Below are positions 49,383 to 60,400 of a DNA stretch of 64,000 nt, piece by piece. A model generated the notes under the pieces. The model saw only the letters and a program-made list of their open reading frames with translations, made no database searches and had not been told where the DNA came from. Source of the stretch: Closterium sp. Naga37s-1. Lineage: Eukaryota > Streptophyta > Zygnematophyceae > Desmidiales > Closteriaceae. Every line of letters begins with the position of its first letter. The stretch's first letter is position 1. The stretch is from assembly GCA_947471745.1 (NCBI GenBank), contig CANJKZ010000114.1:982501-1046500 (forward strand), in the 5' to 3' direction. Position numbers and translations under genes: made by a program.

Positions 49383-51038
49383 ATGGCCTCCCAAACTGCG
49401 GTTGTTCATAGTCCAGTACTCTCAGCGGCCGATCTCTCTCCTGATGTAGACTGGCCACTCGCCAACACCCCCGCAATCCGCGCTCGCCGCTGCCTGCGAA
49501 CTCAATGCACTGGCGAAACCCGCTCGCTAGACCGCGAGCGCGCTCTGAACACCACAGCCGCCCTCGGGCTAAGCCCAACTCGTGCGAGGACATATTCTCC
49601 TAGCACTTCCCCCCTATCCGCGGAAATATCATGGGCGGACGCTGTCGCGGCCGGGAGGAGGAAAGACGGCGAGCGCCCAGCGGTGCTGTCGCCCTTGGGA
49701 TGCGGTTCCGCCTCCGCGCTACATTCTCCGTGCAGCGGCGGAAGCCCCGCATGGCGCCCTGCCGCGCTGGCGGCGGTGCGCAGCCCGCTCGCGCCCGTCG
49801 TCCGCCACAGGGCGACCGCGTCGGTCGACATGGAGGAGCTATGGGCGGAGGAAGCTTCCGACGAAACCGTCGGCGCATCGCGCCGGCCACGGAAAAATCG
49901 TATGATCATCCGACGCGCGCGAAACAAGTCCTCCGACTTCTCCTCGCTCCGCAGCGCGCTGGGAGACGAGAAGCCGCCGGGGAGCGCCGACGCGGGCAGC
50001 GACCGTCGCGCCGCGACCGGGTGGGTACCAGCGGCGCCGTCGTGGGAGGGAGAAGCTCCGGACTCAGCCGAGCCGCAGCTCCTCTCCGCTGAAGGGAGCG
50101 ACGCTTCCGCGGCCGCGAGACCGTCGATTATCAGCCGACGCCCCGCTGCGACGGCGATCCGCAAGTTGCGCATTTTCTCCAACCGAAGCAGCGGCCGGGA
50201 TTCTGCGCTCGCCGCCGCATTCGCTGCCCCGGCGGCGTCCCCCGCAGCCGGAAACGATGTGGCGCTCGAAGGACTCGAGGGCGTTTCCGCGCAGCCGAGT
50301 CGCACGCGCGACAAAGTGACGGCGGGTTCCGCGGCCGGCGCCGGCGGCAACGTCGGCGGGGCTATTCCGAAGTCTCCTCCGCGGCGGCGGGGACCGGCGG
50401 GCGTCGCGGCGAGGCGGAGAAGCTTCAGTGGATCGTCGGCGGAGCCTGTGACGGTTGTTCCGTTTGTGCGACGAGAGCAGGCGGACAAGCAGCTGCAGGC
50501 GCAACAGCCGTCGCAGGAGTCATCGCCGCCGTCGCACATCAAGCGAAGTCTTAGCAGCAGCGGCGCTGAGGGGCGGCAAGAAGCGGCCGGGCCGCAGGAT
50601 ATTGCTGACGTGCTCCGTGCCCCGGCGCTGCCGGGGCGTTCGGGCGACTCGGAGGAGGCTGGCGAAACGAAACGCAGTGGCGAAACGAAACGCAGTGGCG
50701 AAACGGATGGCGAAGAATCTCGAGGGCAGCAGCGGGTCGCGTCGTACCACGAGGAGTTGGCTCTGGATTTGATGGATTATTTCGGCGACGTTGCGCAATC
50801 CTGGAGCATTGGGAGTTCAAACCGCGACTGCGACTCAGTAGTACATCCGCATGAAGCCGAAGTTGCTGCTGCTCCGGTCGAAACGATGTTTGGGGAGGCG
50901 GAAAGGGGAGAAGCGCGAGGGGAGAGACGAGCGGAGGGAATGGAGAGGATGGGACGAGCGGAGGGAATGGAGGTAGGAGGACGATTGGAAAGGATGGAGG
51001 AAGTGGGTCGAGTGGAGTCATGGCGCACGCATGTGTAG
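49383..51038 (+). CDS. Gene B: intact paralogue of gene A, function unknown
   Basis: A single-exon frame of 551 codons. I chose ATG 49383 because the sequence from there on (MASQTAVVHSP) is conserved in gene A and both share the CCTTCCCCATGG / CATTCCCCATGG context; the open frame extends upstream without such conservation. The protein is rich in Ser, Ala, Arg, Gly and Glu and appears mostly disordered. Islands shared with A: WPLA near residue 24; SWADAVAAGRRKDGERPA (about 80-97); the MEELW segment (about 147); ATAIRKLRIFSN; VVPFVR; and SYHEELALDLMDYFGDVAQSW (about 455-475). GETKRSGETKRSGETDGEE is a small internal repeat. The C-terminal 60 residues are Glu/Arg/Gly/Met-rich repeats (RAEGME). 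I recognise no known family; conservation of the DYFGDVAQSW motif suggests a peptide-binding or docking role. Confidence 0.75.
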   Translation: MASQTAVVHSPVLSAADLSPDVDWPLANTPAIRARRCLRTQCTGETRSLDRERALNTTAALGLSPTRARTYSPSTSPLSAEISWADAVAAGRRKDGERPAVLSPLGCGSASALHSPCSGGSPAWRPAALAAVRSPLAPVVRHRATASVDMEELWAEEASDETVGASRRPRKNRMIIRRARNKSSDFSSLRSALGDEKPPGSADAGSDRRAATGWVPAAPSWEGEAPDSAEPQLLSAEGSDASAAARPSIISRRPAATAIRKLRIFSNRSSGRDSALAAAFAAPAASPAAGNDVALEGLEGVSAQPSRTRDKVTAGSAAGAGGNVGGAIPKSPPRRRGPAGVAARRRSFSGSSAEPVTVVPFVRREQADKQLQAQQPSQESSPPSHIKRSLSSSGAEGRQEAAGPQDIADVLRAPALPGRSGDSEEAGETKRSGETKRSGETDGEESRGQQRVASYHEELALDLMDYFGDVAQSWSIGSSNRDCDSVVHPHEAEVAAAPVETMFGEAERGEARGERRAEGMERMGRAEGMEVGGRLERMEEVGRVESWRTHV

Positions 51039-51429
51039 TTAAAATAGCGGCGTGGGAAGTTTGGAAGGAGATGCGTTGACCTGTGTACAAAGAGACGTTC
51101 GGAAGGAAGAGGAGGAAAGGGAGGAGGGTACGAGCAGGAGGGGCCGCAGCAGCAGAGCTGCCAGTCTTGTCTGCTTGTGACCCAGCAGGGAAGTATCCTA
51201 TCAAAAAGCGAGAGGAGCAGGTGAAGGTGCGGGCGAGGAGTGGGACAAGGCAGGGGTGAGGAGTGGGATTTAGAGGGGTTACGAGTGGAAATAAGGAGGG
51301 GTGAGGAGTGGGAATTCAGATGCTGTTCAAGAACCACATTACCTGACTTTGATTTGAATTCTTTAATTAATTATCACCAAATTGTAATCATCACCTGCCT
51401 GCTGGTGTTTCCACTGACGTATCTGGCCT

Positions 51430-51815
51430 CACCATGCACCCGACACCCTTCCTTCTCTCCACCCTTTCTTCTCCCTCCTTTCTCCCTTCTCCTTCCAACT
51501 TCCCTTACCTCTCTATCCTCCCTTTTTCCCTCCATCCTCCCTTCCCCCTCCATCCTCCTTTCCCCTTCATCCCCTTTTTTCCCTCCATCCTCCCTTCTCC
51601 CTCCATCCTCCCTTCCCCCTCCATCTTCCCTCCCTCCCCCCTACCTCCTCCCTGCCCCCTCCATCCCCCCTTCCCCTTCATCCCCTTTTTTCCCTCCATC
51701 CTTCCTTCTCCCTCCTTCCTCCATGCCACCTCCATCCTCCCTTCTCCCTCCATCCTCCCTCCCCCCTCCATCCTCACTTCTCCCTCCATCCTCTTTTCTC
51801 CTCCATACATCTCCA
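51430..51815. repeat. CT-rich tract downstream of gene B
   Basis: CCTCCATCCTCCCTTCTCC-like units, almost pure pyrimidine on the plus strand for about 380 bp. It corresponds to the tract behind gene A. Long frames on both strands are by-products. Confidence 0.9.
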
Positions 51816-53103
51816 AAACCAATATGCAAGCATGGTCGATCGTCATTTGGCATCCAATAATCACGTGCGCATGAAATGCATAGTTTGGGACATTGGAGAT
51901 TGATCCTGTGTGGGAGAGTATCGCAGGGCTTTGAGAAATTGGGGATGCAGTGAACAAACGTGAAACTGATCTGACAAAAATTATGTCACTTCTGCAGTAG
52001 CGGTACAGTTACACATCATGGAATATTGCGGATGAAGGATCCAGCATTCCCACTTTGAACGACTGACGGCAAACATTTCAGTCTACTGTTTACGTTTTTT
52101 TCCGGCTCGCTGAAACATTTTGTGGCTGCTGCTCACGTGCGGTACTGTATGTTTGAGATCCACGGCGTTTTTGTCCAGAACCGAAACAAAAACGCCTTGT
52201 AAAAACACCAAGGACCCATCAGGTTTCAGAGTTTGATTTGAAAATATAAATGCCGGACAGGCAGCGCATATGTGGACCTTGTGCCCGTGTTTGTCATAAT
52301 GTACCCCTTTATGGGCAGCTTGTTCGATATTGAGCAAGAAACGGTGGGGATGTGATTAGACAAAAGGGGACTGGGGTGGCTGAAAGTGAATACAGCAGGG
52401 TCTAGGTCAAGAACTACTAGCCCTTGCTAGAGCTGGTTGTGTGGATGTTTACATAATGCTGGGCTTCAGAATATACGCATGTGAGTTATCTGCTAAATTC
52501 ACATCCACATCCATTTGCAACTCCTTTTGAGCAGGTCTTGCTTCGAAGTTCAAGCACCAGGAAGCTTATTTGGGTTACAGCGAAGTGGACCCAGTTCCGT
52601 ATGTACAGAAACGATTTAGACCCGAAACCTTCATGTGTTGTCCGCTCCGCTCACCTCACACCTTGTCGTTCTTGACCAACAGGGGCGCCAAGGCAGCCTG
52701 TCTTGGCTGGTGTCGCTCGCTCACTGCAGCATCTTGCTGCTGGTCTCTTGCGTGGGATGGATGGGATGAAGCAGTTGGATCGTTCGTTCGTTCTTTCATC
52801 ATATTCAACCAAACCCAAACAACCGCGTTAAAACCCGGGTCTCATATTTCCTAGTGTATTACACTTGGTTGGGCTAAAGCGCCTGTGATTGGGTAACGAT
52901 AGGCGAGATTTGTGGCGAGCAGTTTGGAAAACACAGACGACACCTCAGTTCGTCTACGCAAAAACCAAACGAGCCCCTCAGGCATGGAAAGCTCCCACAC
53001 CTAAAAAACAGATCCGGCAGTTCCCTGCGACCAACTGAAACGACAAGACGCAATTCGCCCACGTTCACCAGGAAAAGCAGAGCAAAACTCTCACCTGTCA
53101 GTC
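51816..53103. other. Spacer with a MITE-like half
   Basis: No gene seen. At 52827-52873, TTAAAACCCGGGTCTCATATTTC followed by TGTATTACACTTGGTTGG matches the terminal repeat of the MITE-like element at 56865-57130, but I find no second end here, so it is truncated or diverged. Confidence 0.4.
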
Positions 53104-53430
53104 TTACAACCTCCGCTTAGGATGGTTCCTACGTATGTACCTCCACATCAAGATGCTGGCCTTAGTCGCTAAAACAGTGATATTAGAGACCATTTCGGAC
53201 CAGATAACAGGGGACTTGCGAACAAATTCTGGTTGCGGATAACGCACTAATTGGCGACTAAGGAATCGTCCAATGTCGGGAACGGTCGCAACGCCATCGC
53301 TTGTTACGAGGTAGCCAGTCCGTAACATTCCGAAATGCGTTCTTACTCTTCTATTTACAGCTGTAGAACCCGGAGAGGTGATGTCGCATTTCAGAATGCG
53401 CTCGGGTCGTCCATCTACGACAAGCGCGAT
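53104..53430 (-). other. Possible terminal exon on the minus strand
   Basis: Outside the TGCG microsatellite the minus-strand frame stays open for about 110 codons with non-repetitive composition (FHAIALVVDGRPERILKCDI, then GMLRTGYLVTSDGVATVPDI, then VLATKASILMWRYIRRNH) and ends in TAA at 53106-53104. A CACACAG/AC acceptor-like site (about 53440) precedes it. I do not recognise the sequence; it may be chance. Confidence 0.2.
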
Positions 53431-53469
53431 TGCGTGAAAGGTCTGTGTGCGAGTGGCATGTGTGTGGGG

Positions 53470-53735
53470 TGTGTGTGAAAGCTTGTGTGCGTGCGAACGT
53501 GCGTGCGTGCGTGCGCGAGCGTGCGCGTGCGTGCGTGCGTGCGCTTGCGCGTGCGCGTGCGGCGTGCGTGTGTGCGCGTGTGCGTGCACGTTTGCGTGCG
53601 CGTACGCGTGCGTGCGTGCATGCGTGCGTGCGCGCGCGTGCGTGCGTGCGTGCGTGCTTGCGTGCACGTGCGTGAGAGCAAGCGTGCATGCGTGCGTGCG
53701 TGCGCGTGCGTGCGTGCGTGCGTGCGGGTGTGCAC
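53470..53735. repeat. (TGCG)n microsatellite
   Basis: Alternating GTGCGTGCGT / GCGCGTGCG units of about 265 bp, a potential Z-DNA former. Cys/Val/Arg- or His/Thr/Ala-rich frames on both strands are repeat by-products. Confidence 0.95.
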
Positions 53736-54810
53736 CTGTTTGTATTTCCCCTACCAACTTTCCTAATGTCTGCAGCAAGGCTTGCTTGCCAGCCAGCCCT
53801 CGCCACGCGCTCACCCTGCTAGCTTTTCTGCCCGAACTGAGGTGTATGCAAGCAGGGGAAGGTGAGGAGGGTGTGGGTGTGGGCGATGGTGAGAGAGGGG
53901 AGGGGGAGTGGGAGTAGGAGGTGGGGAGGTTGAGTGCTGTGTTTAGGGCCATGAGTGTGTAGAGCCCTTTCCTTCTCCATCTGCCCTCCTTTTTTTTCAT
54001 TTCCCCTACTATGCCTTCCCATCTCCTGTCCCTTCCCTTCTCATCCCCTCCCATTCTTCTCATTTGCCCTCCCTTCCTTCCCATCTTGCGTGCCAGCCTC
54101 CCTTCCTTGCATCACCCCTACCCTCTTTTGCTCTCCCCGTTCCCCCTTTTTACCACCTTTCTCTTCCTTCACATCTCAACTGCCCTTTTTCTCATCCCTG
54201 GAGCCTTCCTTCCTCCCGTCACCTCTCCCTTTGTTCCAGTTACAAGCAGGACTAAGCTAGTCCCAGGCGAGCCTGGCGGAACGGAAGGGACAGGCAAGCA
54301 GCAGATGCACGGCCAGATGCACGAAGGCGAGATTGGCGCTAGAGGAGAGATGTACCCCGTATCTTCAAGATATTGCACAAGTGTATACATTCAATAAGTT
54401 CTTTAGGTCAGTGCTGTGCTCAATTGCTACAAACTAAATGGATGCATTGAAACCATCTGAGCATCAAGTGTAATATGCTATGAAAGACAAGAGACTAGGC
54501 GGGTTTGGCAATCCTACTTTGCCAACAACTGAGTTTTGAATCTACGCATTAGTCACAAAACTAAGGATGAACTGGTTCTTTGTGGCGCCATGCTGGAACA
54601 AGCACATCAACAGGGGGGAGAAAGGGGGGAAGCAGAGGGGAGACAAGTGGGAAAACAGAGCTGAGGCATGGGAGGAAAGCGAGGGGAGGCATGGCATGGG
54701 GAAAGAAAGGAGGCAGGGAGGAATTGGGGAAGTGATTGCTTGGCGGAATAGTGTGTGAAAGCAGGGGAAAAAGGTGAAAGGGTTGGCGAAGTGTTGGCTT
54801 CATGGGAGGA

Positions 54811-55290
54811 GCTGGTAGCACGGGATGAGAGGTGACAGCAGAGGGGGAAGGGAGGTGGTAGCACGGGATGAGAGGTGACAGCAGAGGGGGAAGGGAGGTG
54901 GTAGCACGGGATGAGAGGTGACAGCAGAGGGGGAAGGGAGGTGGTAGCACGGGATGAGAGGTGACAGCAGAGGGGGAAGGGAGGTGGTATCACGGGATGA
55001 GAGGTGACAGCAGAGGGGTAAGGGAGGTGGTAGCACGGGATGAGAGGTGACAGCAGAGGGGGAAGGGAGGTGGTATCACGGGATGAGAGGTGACAGCAGA
55101 GGGGGAAGGGAGGTGGTAGCACGGGATGAGAGGTGACAGCAGAGGGGGAAGGGAGGTGGTAGCACGGGATGAGAGGTGACAGCAGAGGGGGAAGGGAGGT
55201 GGTAGCACGGGATGAGAGGTGACAGCAGAGGGGGAAGGGAGGTGGTATCACGGGATGAGAGGTGACAGCAGAGGGGGAAGGGAGGTGGTA
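54811..55290. repeat. 43-bp minisatellite
   Basis: About 11 tandem units with exact 43-bp spacing (GGTGGTAGCACGGGATGAGA + GGTGACAGCAGAGGGGGAAG + GGA; two alternate forms with TAGCAC or TATCAC). Because 43 is not a multiple of 3, each frame reads through three units as one 43-residue repeat, which explains the long minus-strand frame. Confidence 0.97.
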
Positions 55291-55299
55291 GCAGAAAGA

Positions 55300-55750
55300 G
55301 AAAAGAAGGTGATAGCAGAGGGGGAGGGAAAGGGGGATGAGGGAAGGGAAGGGGGATGGGGGAAGGGAAGGGGGATGGGGGAAGGGAAAGGAGGATGCAG
55401 GGAAGGGATGGGGGATGGGTAAAGGGAATGGGGGATGGGGGAAGGGAAAGGAGGGTGTGGGGAAGGTAAAGGGGATGTGGTAAGAGAAGGGGGATGGGGG
55501 AAGGGAAGGGGGATGGGGGAAGGGAAGGGGGATAGGGAAAGAGAAGGGGATGGGGAAAGGGTAGGCGGATGGGGAAAGGGAAAGGGGATGCGGGAAGGGA
55601 AGGGGGATGGGGAAAGAGAAGGGGGATGGGGAAAGAGAAGGGGGATGGGGAAAGAGAAGGGGGATGGGGAAAGAGAAGGGGGATGGGGAAAGAGAAGGGG
55701 GATGGGGGAGGGGAAGGCGGATGGGGTTAGGGAAAGGGGATGTGGGAAGG
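55300..55750. repeat. Purine-rich repeats, partly 19-bp units
   Basis: GGGGGATGGGGGAAGGGAA-type repeats. At 55600-55700 there are about six exact 19-bp units of GAAGGGGGATGGGGAAAGA. Nearly pure purine on the plus strand. Confidence 0.9.
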
Positions 55751-55789
55751 GCAAGGGGTATGGGGATCGGCGCGTCTCCTACGTTTCCT

Positions 55790-56050
55790 CCCGCCAGTCC
55801 CGTCCCGCTCCGTCGCGTTCCCTCCCGCTCCGTCCCGTCATACATCCCGTCCCATCCCGTCCCATCCCGTCCCGTCATGTCCCGTCCCATCCCGTTCCGT
55901 CATGTCCCGTCCCGTCCCGTCCCGTCCCCTCTCGTCTCGTTTCCTTCCCGTCCCGTCCCGTCCCGTCCCGTCCTTTCCCGTCGCGTCCCCTCACGTCCCA
56001 TCAGGTCCCCCCCGTTCCCGTCCCGTCCCGTCGTGTCCAGTAGCGTCCCC
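55790..56050. repeat. (CCCGT)n pentanucleotide repeat
   Basis: CGTCCCGTCCCGTCC units with CATCCCGT and CATGTCCCGT variants, then degenerate CCTCTCCTCT sequence to about 56100. Confidence 0.92.
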
Positions 56051-56342
56051 TCCTGTCCTCTCCTCTCCTCTCCACTTCTCTCCTCTCCACTCCTCGTTGC
56101 ATCCCACAGTATCCCTTCCTACCCTTTCCGGCTCCCCTTCACGCACCGTCCCACCCCTCCCCTTCTCGTCGCATCCCGGAGGTCCTTCTCACCCCTTACC
56201 TCCCTTCCAGTCCCTTCCCTCCCAACCGTCCCGCCACACCCCTTCGCGACTCTCCCCTTACCCTCGCATCACGCCCATCCTTTTCTCCTCGCTTCCAGCC
56301 ATGTCGCGTCGCTTCCTGTAATGTCGCGTCGCTGCTTATCGA

Positions 56343-56580
56343 GTCCTAACCCTCGCCTTTCAGCCGCGTCGCTGCTTATCCAGTCCTAACCCTCGCCTTT
56401 CCGTCGCGTCGCTTCCTATCTCGTCCTAACCCTCGCCTTTCCGTCGCGTCGCTTCCTAACTCGTCCTAACTGCTGCCTTTCCGTCGCGTCGCTTCCAATC
56501 TCGTCCTAACTGCTGCCTTTCCGTCGCGTCGCTTCCTATCTCGTCCTAACTGCTGCCTTTCCGTCGTGTCCCTTCCGTCC
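56343..56580. repeat. 40-bp minisatellite
   Basis: Six units spaced exactly 40 bp (GTCCTAACCCTCGCCTTTCC + GTCGCGTCGCTTCCTATCTC); the later units have TGCTG instead of CCTCG. Confidence 0.95.
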
Positions 56581-56864
56581 AAATTCGACAGGGGGGAGCG
56601 TTACTGCAATACACCTTGGTCCAAATAGAGTGGTGCATCTTATTGCAATAATGAGGACCAGCTCTGGCGATGGACGGACTATACGTGCGTAAAAGCAAAT
56701 GCAGGCGCGGAGTGACCAAAGATAAAAATAAACAACGACAACGAGAGGTACAAGGTATTGTCACGTTTGACGCTGGAATAAACCTAGGGAAAATAAGATG
56801 CTGAAATGAGACTTAGTCGCTAGAGAAATCGGTGCGAGTATGTTTCTCCACCTACAACCTGTCT

Positions 56865-57130
56865 GGGTTTGCAGTCTCATATTTTTCCAGCTCTGTAATA
56901 CGCTCGGTTGTGGGCTGTGCGTCCCATTCTCAGTCCGTCGCACATGCAGTTGCCTGTTTCTCGCAAACCCGGCTTGGTAGTCAGGCACCTGCCTCTACCA
57001 AACTGTTTGGTTTGCAGCCAATCACACCTGCGCCAAACCAAACGCGAGTGTTTTGCGAGTGATTGTTTGGTTACCCGGTTTCAAGCGTATTACCTTTGGT
57101 TGGAAACAAGAAATATGAGACGCGGGTTTT
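56865..57130. mobile_element. MITE-like element upstream of the U-box gene
   Basis: Imperfect terminal inverted repeats: GGGTTTGCAGTCTCATATTT...TAATACGCTC at 56865-56905 and its complement AGCGTATTACC...AAATATGAGACGCGGGTT at 57083-57128. About 265 bp, no coding capacity. The same terminal sequence occurs at 52827-52873. It ends about 315 bp before the U-box start codon and so lies in the likely promoter. Confidence 0.55.
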
Positions 57131-57442
57131 AAAACAAAACCAACTCGTTGACTCAGCAAGGTCTCCATGGTGCATGGATGTGGAAGGGTAGAGACGAGAT
57201 GTGTTTGCTGTTGGCTTGCCTAGAGAGCAGTAGAGAAGACAGACGCACACACACACGCACTTCCCTCGTTTTCAAGGTCCACTCCACTCCAATTCGTTTC
57301 TCCACACTGACTAAGCTGCTTCTATGCGTACTGTAGATACTAATGATAAGCAAGAGAGCTTTCAAGAAAGACTACCACTACCGTTAGTGAGTGTCGTGGA
57401 TTCTCGTGCCTTGTCTGATCGTCGTCCATTTCCGGTCTATGC

Positions 57443-60400
57443 ATGGCGTCACCACAGGTAAACCCTGCAGCCGCACAAAGCCGAAGCCCGCTCACTAGAA
57501 ACCACCACTCTCCACACCCACCGCACCCATCTGCACCGTTCCCTTCTGCCCCGACTTCCTCCACCACGTTGCCAACCAATCACCATCATCTTCGCGGCAT
57601 GCTGACTCAGCAGCAGCTCGTGTCGCTCCTTCAGCAAACTACGGACTCCGACGCCTTTCCGCCCTCCTTCCGCCGCTACCCGCTTTCATATCTTCGCGCG
57701 CAGGGAATTTCAGTCCCAGGCGACTTTTTCTGCCCTCTATCCCTCGACATAATGACCGACCCCGTTATAATCGCATCCGGTCAGACGTTCGAGCGCGCGG
57801 AGATCGAGCGGTGGTTCGGCGAGGGGAAGCGCGTGTGCCCAGTCACCGGGCAGCACCTCGAAAATTTCACCGTCGTGCCCAACAACTCCCTCCGCAGCGT
57901 CATCTCCGCGTGGTGCCTCGGCAACGGCATCAGGCTCGGCATCGACGAACGTACCGACCCTACCACAGACAACCCCGCCGAACCGGACCGCCGAGCCGCT
58001 CTCCGCGTCGACCCGTCCACCTCGTCTCCTTCAAGATCCTTATCGAGCAATGCCAGCCGCGACGCGCGCCGACAGTCCAGTGGCTCGTACGAGCAGAGCC
58101 CGTCCGCGTCGCCCCGTTGCCCTATCTGGCCCGTGTCGGCCTCGGTATCCTCCCAGTCCCCCTCCGCATCTCCCGCTTACACGCCTGCTAAGAGCACCGG
58201 CAGTCCCGGTCTGCGGCGCGATTGGAATAAGTACCCCGGCAGGGACGAGTGGAGCGGCCCGCAGCCGCGCCGCGACGAGTGGTCGGGGCCGCAGTCGGTC
58301 GAGTTTGCGATGCAAGCCGGCATGGCGTCGCAGGCGGGCATGGCGTCGCAGACAGCGGAAGTGTCGCACGGTCATGGCGCTGGCTCTCCGGCGTCGCAGG
58401 AGAGAGACAGTGGCGGCGGCGGCGGACTGCCAAATCGCATGCGGCACTCCCTAGGCTCGCAGTCTATGCGCTACGATTATCCGGAGCACGCGGCGCGGTC
58501 GCCGCAGTCGCATTCTCTAATCTCCTGGGATCACGACGGGGATCAATCGGACGGTCACAATCGACATCATCAACCTGGAATGAATCCCGCTCTAGCGTAC
58601 ATGACGCCAAACCACCCCGTCGCTTCCGTCTACGTCACTAACGCGTCCGGCAGCCCGTCGGTTAGCCGGTTCTCTTCGCGAGACATGTACCTCACGTTCG
58701 CGCGCTCGTCCACCTGCGACTCGAGTTCCAACAGCCGGTCGTTACTCCTAGGCCGGCAGCACGGCACCGCGCCGCCGGAGCGCGAGGGCGCCCCGAGCGA
58801 GGGCGGCGCGGGCGAGCGCATGCTGAGTCGCGGCGGAAACCTCGCGGCCGGGCGGAGCCAGAGCCAGAAGGAGCGCGCGCCGGGCGGAAGCAGAGCGGGG
58901 ATGGTGCGGACGGAAGAGGAGGAACACGCGCGGTTGCGCATACCGGAGCTCGTGCGCCAAATGCAGGGCGTGGGGGCGGGGCGGGGATCCGCGGACGGCG
59001 AGTCGTTGCTGGTGCGCGAGCGGCAGCGCGAGGCGGCGGAAGAGCTGCGTATGATGGTGAAGGACTCGCGCGCGAACCGGGAGAGCATCGTCGCGGCTGG
59101 CGGAGGCGTGCTTTCCGCGCTGATTAATCTCTTTTGGAGCGAGGACGAGGCGACTGTGGAGCACGCGGTCACGGCGACTCTTAATCTCTCGTTGACGTCG
59201 TCGTCGCACGCGCCGCTGATTGGCCAGGGCGTCGTTCCCGCGCTCGTCGCGGTGCTCTCGGGTGGCGCCGCCGCGTCGTGCTGCTCGTCGCCCGTCTCGT
59301 CGCCGAGCGTTGCGACATCCAGAGCGAGGGACCAGCAGTGGGGGGGGAATTTGATAACACCAGGCGCGGCGGGCGGAAGCGAAATCGGTGTAGTGAGATT
59401 GGCGGTTTCGCAGCAGGCGCAGGAGAACGCAGCAGCTGCTCTGTTCGCGATAACGTCTTCGTCGGATGCGAATAAGTTACTCGTTGGATCGACGCCGGGA
59501 GCTATCGCAGGGTTGACGGCGATGCTTTCGCCGCAGCCGTGGTCGCTTCGCGGACGAAAAGATGCGGCTTTAGCTTTGTTTAACTTATCCCTATCGGAGA
59601 AAAACCGCGCTTCGCTAATGTCCGCGGGTGTAGTTCCGAAGTTACTGTCTATGTTACAAGAATACGGCTCGGGATTGGAGGAGAAAGCCACGGCGGTTCT
59701 CGTGAATATCGCGAAAACGTCCGCGGGTTGCGCTGCGATTCAGGTGGCGGGGGGGATTGCGCCGCTGGTTGAAGCGCTGGAAAGCGGATCCGCGCGCGGA
59801 AAGGAGGACGCGGTTGCGGCGCTGCTGATGCTGGCGGAAGACGAGAGCCGGCGGGACGAGATTCTCGAGGAGGGGGTGATGCCCACGCTGGTTGCGCTGC
59901 AACAGTCCGGCACTCCGCGCTCGCGCGTCAAGGTGAGAATTCTCCGCATCCGCGCTATAAGCTCAGGTTTTTTGGAGAATATCAAGCCAGAAGAAATATA
60001 TGGTGCCCTTACGCAGAATGGATGTTTGCCTGACAAGCGGACCAATCTTCCATTTTGCAATTCCCTGGGTGGAGTCAAGGCGACAATGCTGAGAATTCAC
60101 CTCGTGCCCGAGAATGTAGGGGCTCGCTTTGAGAAGGTCGTTTCCTGTCCTGAGGGAATGATGCTGGTTCAGTTTTCCTCCATGGTAAACCTCAAATGTA
60201 AATGCTGCCCACCACACCTAGTCACATCCATTTGCAACTTGCAACCGGGGGTACTCAGTTACCGTGGACGCGTTCGGGTTCCTGGACACTGGTCCTGTAT
60301 AAGGAATAACGACCTGCGAGCAGGTAGGAAAATTTGGTAGTTGGTAATTTTGTCAATGAATGCAGTACCCTTGTCTGAGTCGCTCGTATGCCTGTGATCC

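Larger units (their letters stand above)
48905..51815 (+). repeat. Segmental duplication, copy B
   Basis: Partner of 2560-5269 (plus 20960-21141): shared promoter-proximal words, coding region, 3' region after the stop, and CT-rich tail. Confidence 0.75.

Noticed and set aside
53431-54084. His/Thr/Arg/Ala-rich part of a long minus-strand frame
   Set aside because: It comes from the TGCG repeat. Only the part at 53104-53430 is non-repetitive and is listed separately as doubtful.
54811-55290. Regularly spaced repeats that could recall a CRISPR array
   Set aside because: Units are contiguous and the whole 43 bp repeats; there are no unique spacers, and the context is eukaryotic.
54607-55890. 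A 427-codon minus-strand frame with 43-residue repeats
   Set aside because: The 43-bp minisatellite has no stop in any frame, so the length is automatic. Composition and lack of a non-repeat domain argue against a gene.
59933-60340. C-terminal extension of the U-box ORF
   Set aside because: It begins exactly at a strong GT donor, loses ARM character, and an in-phase acceptor downstream gives a better family-like end. It may occur only with intron retention.
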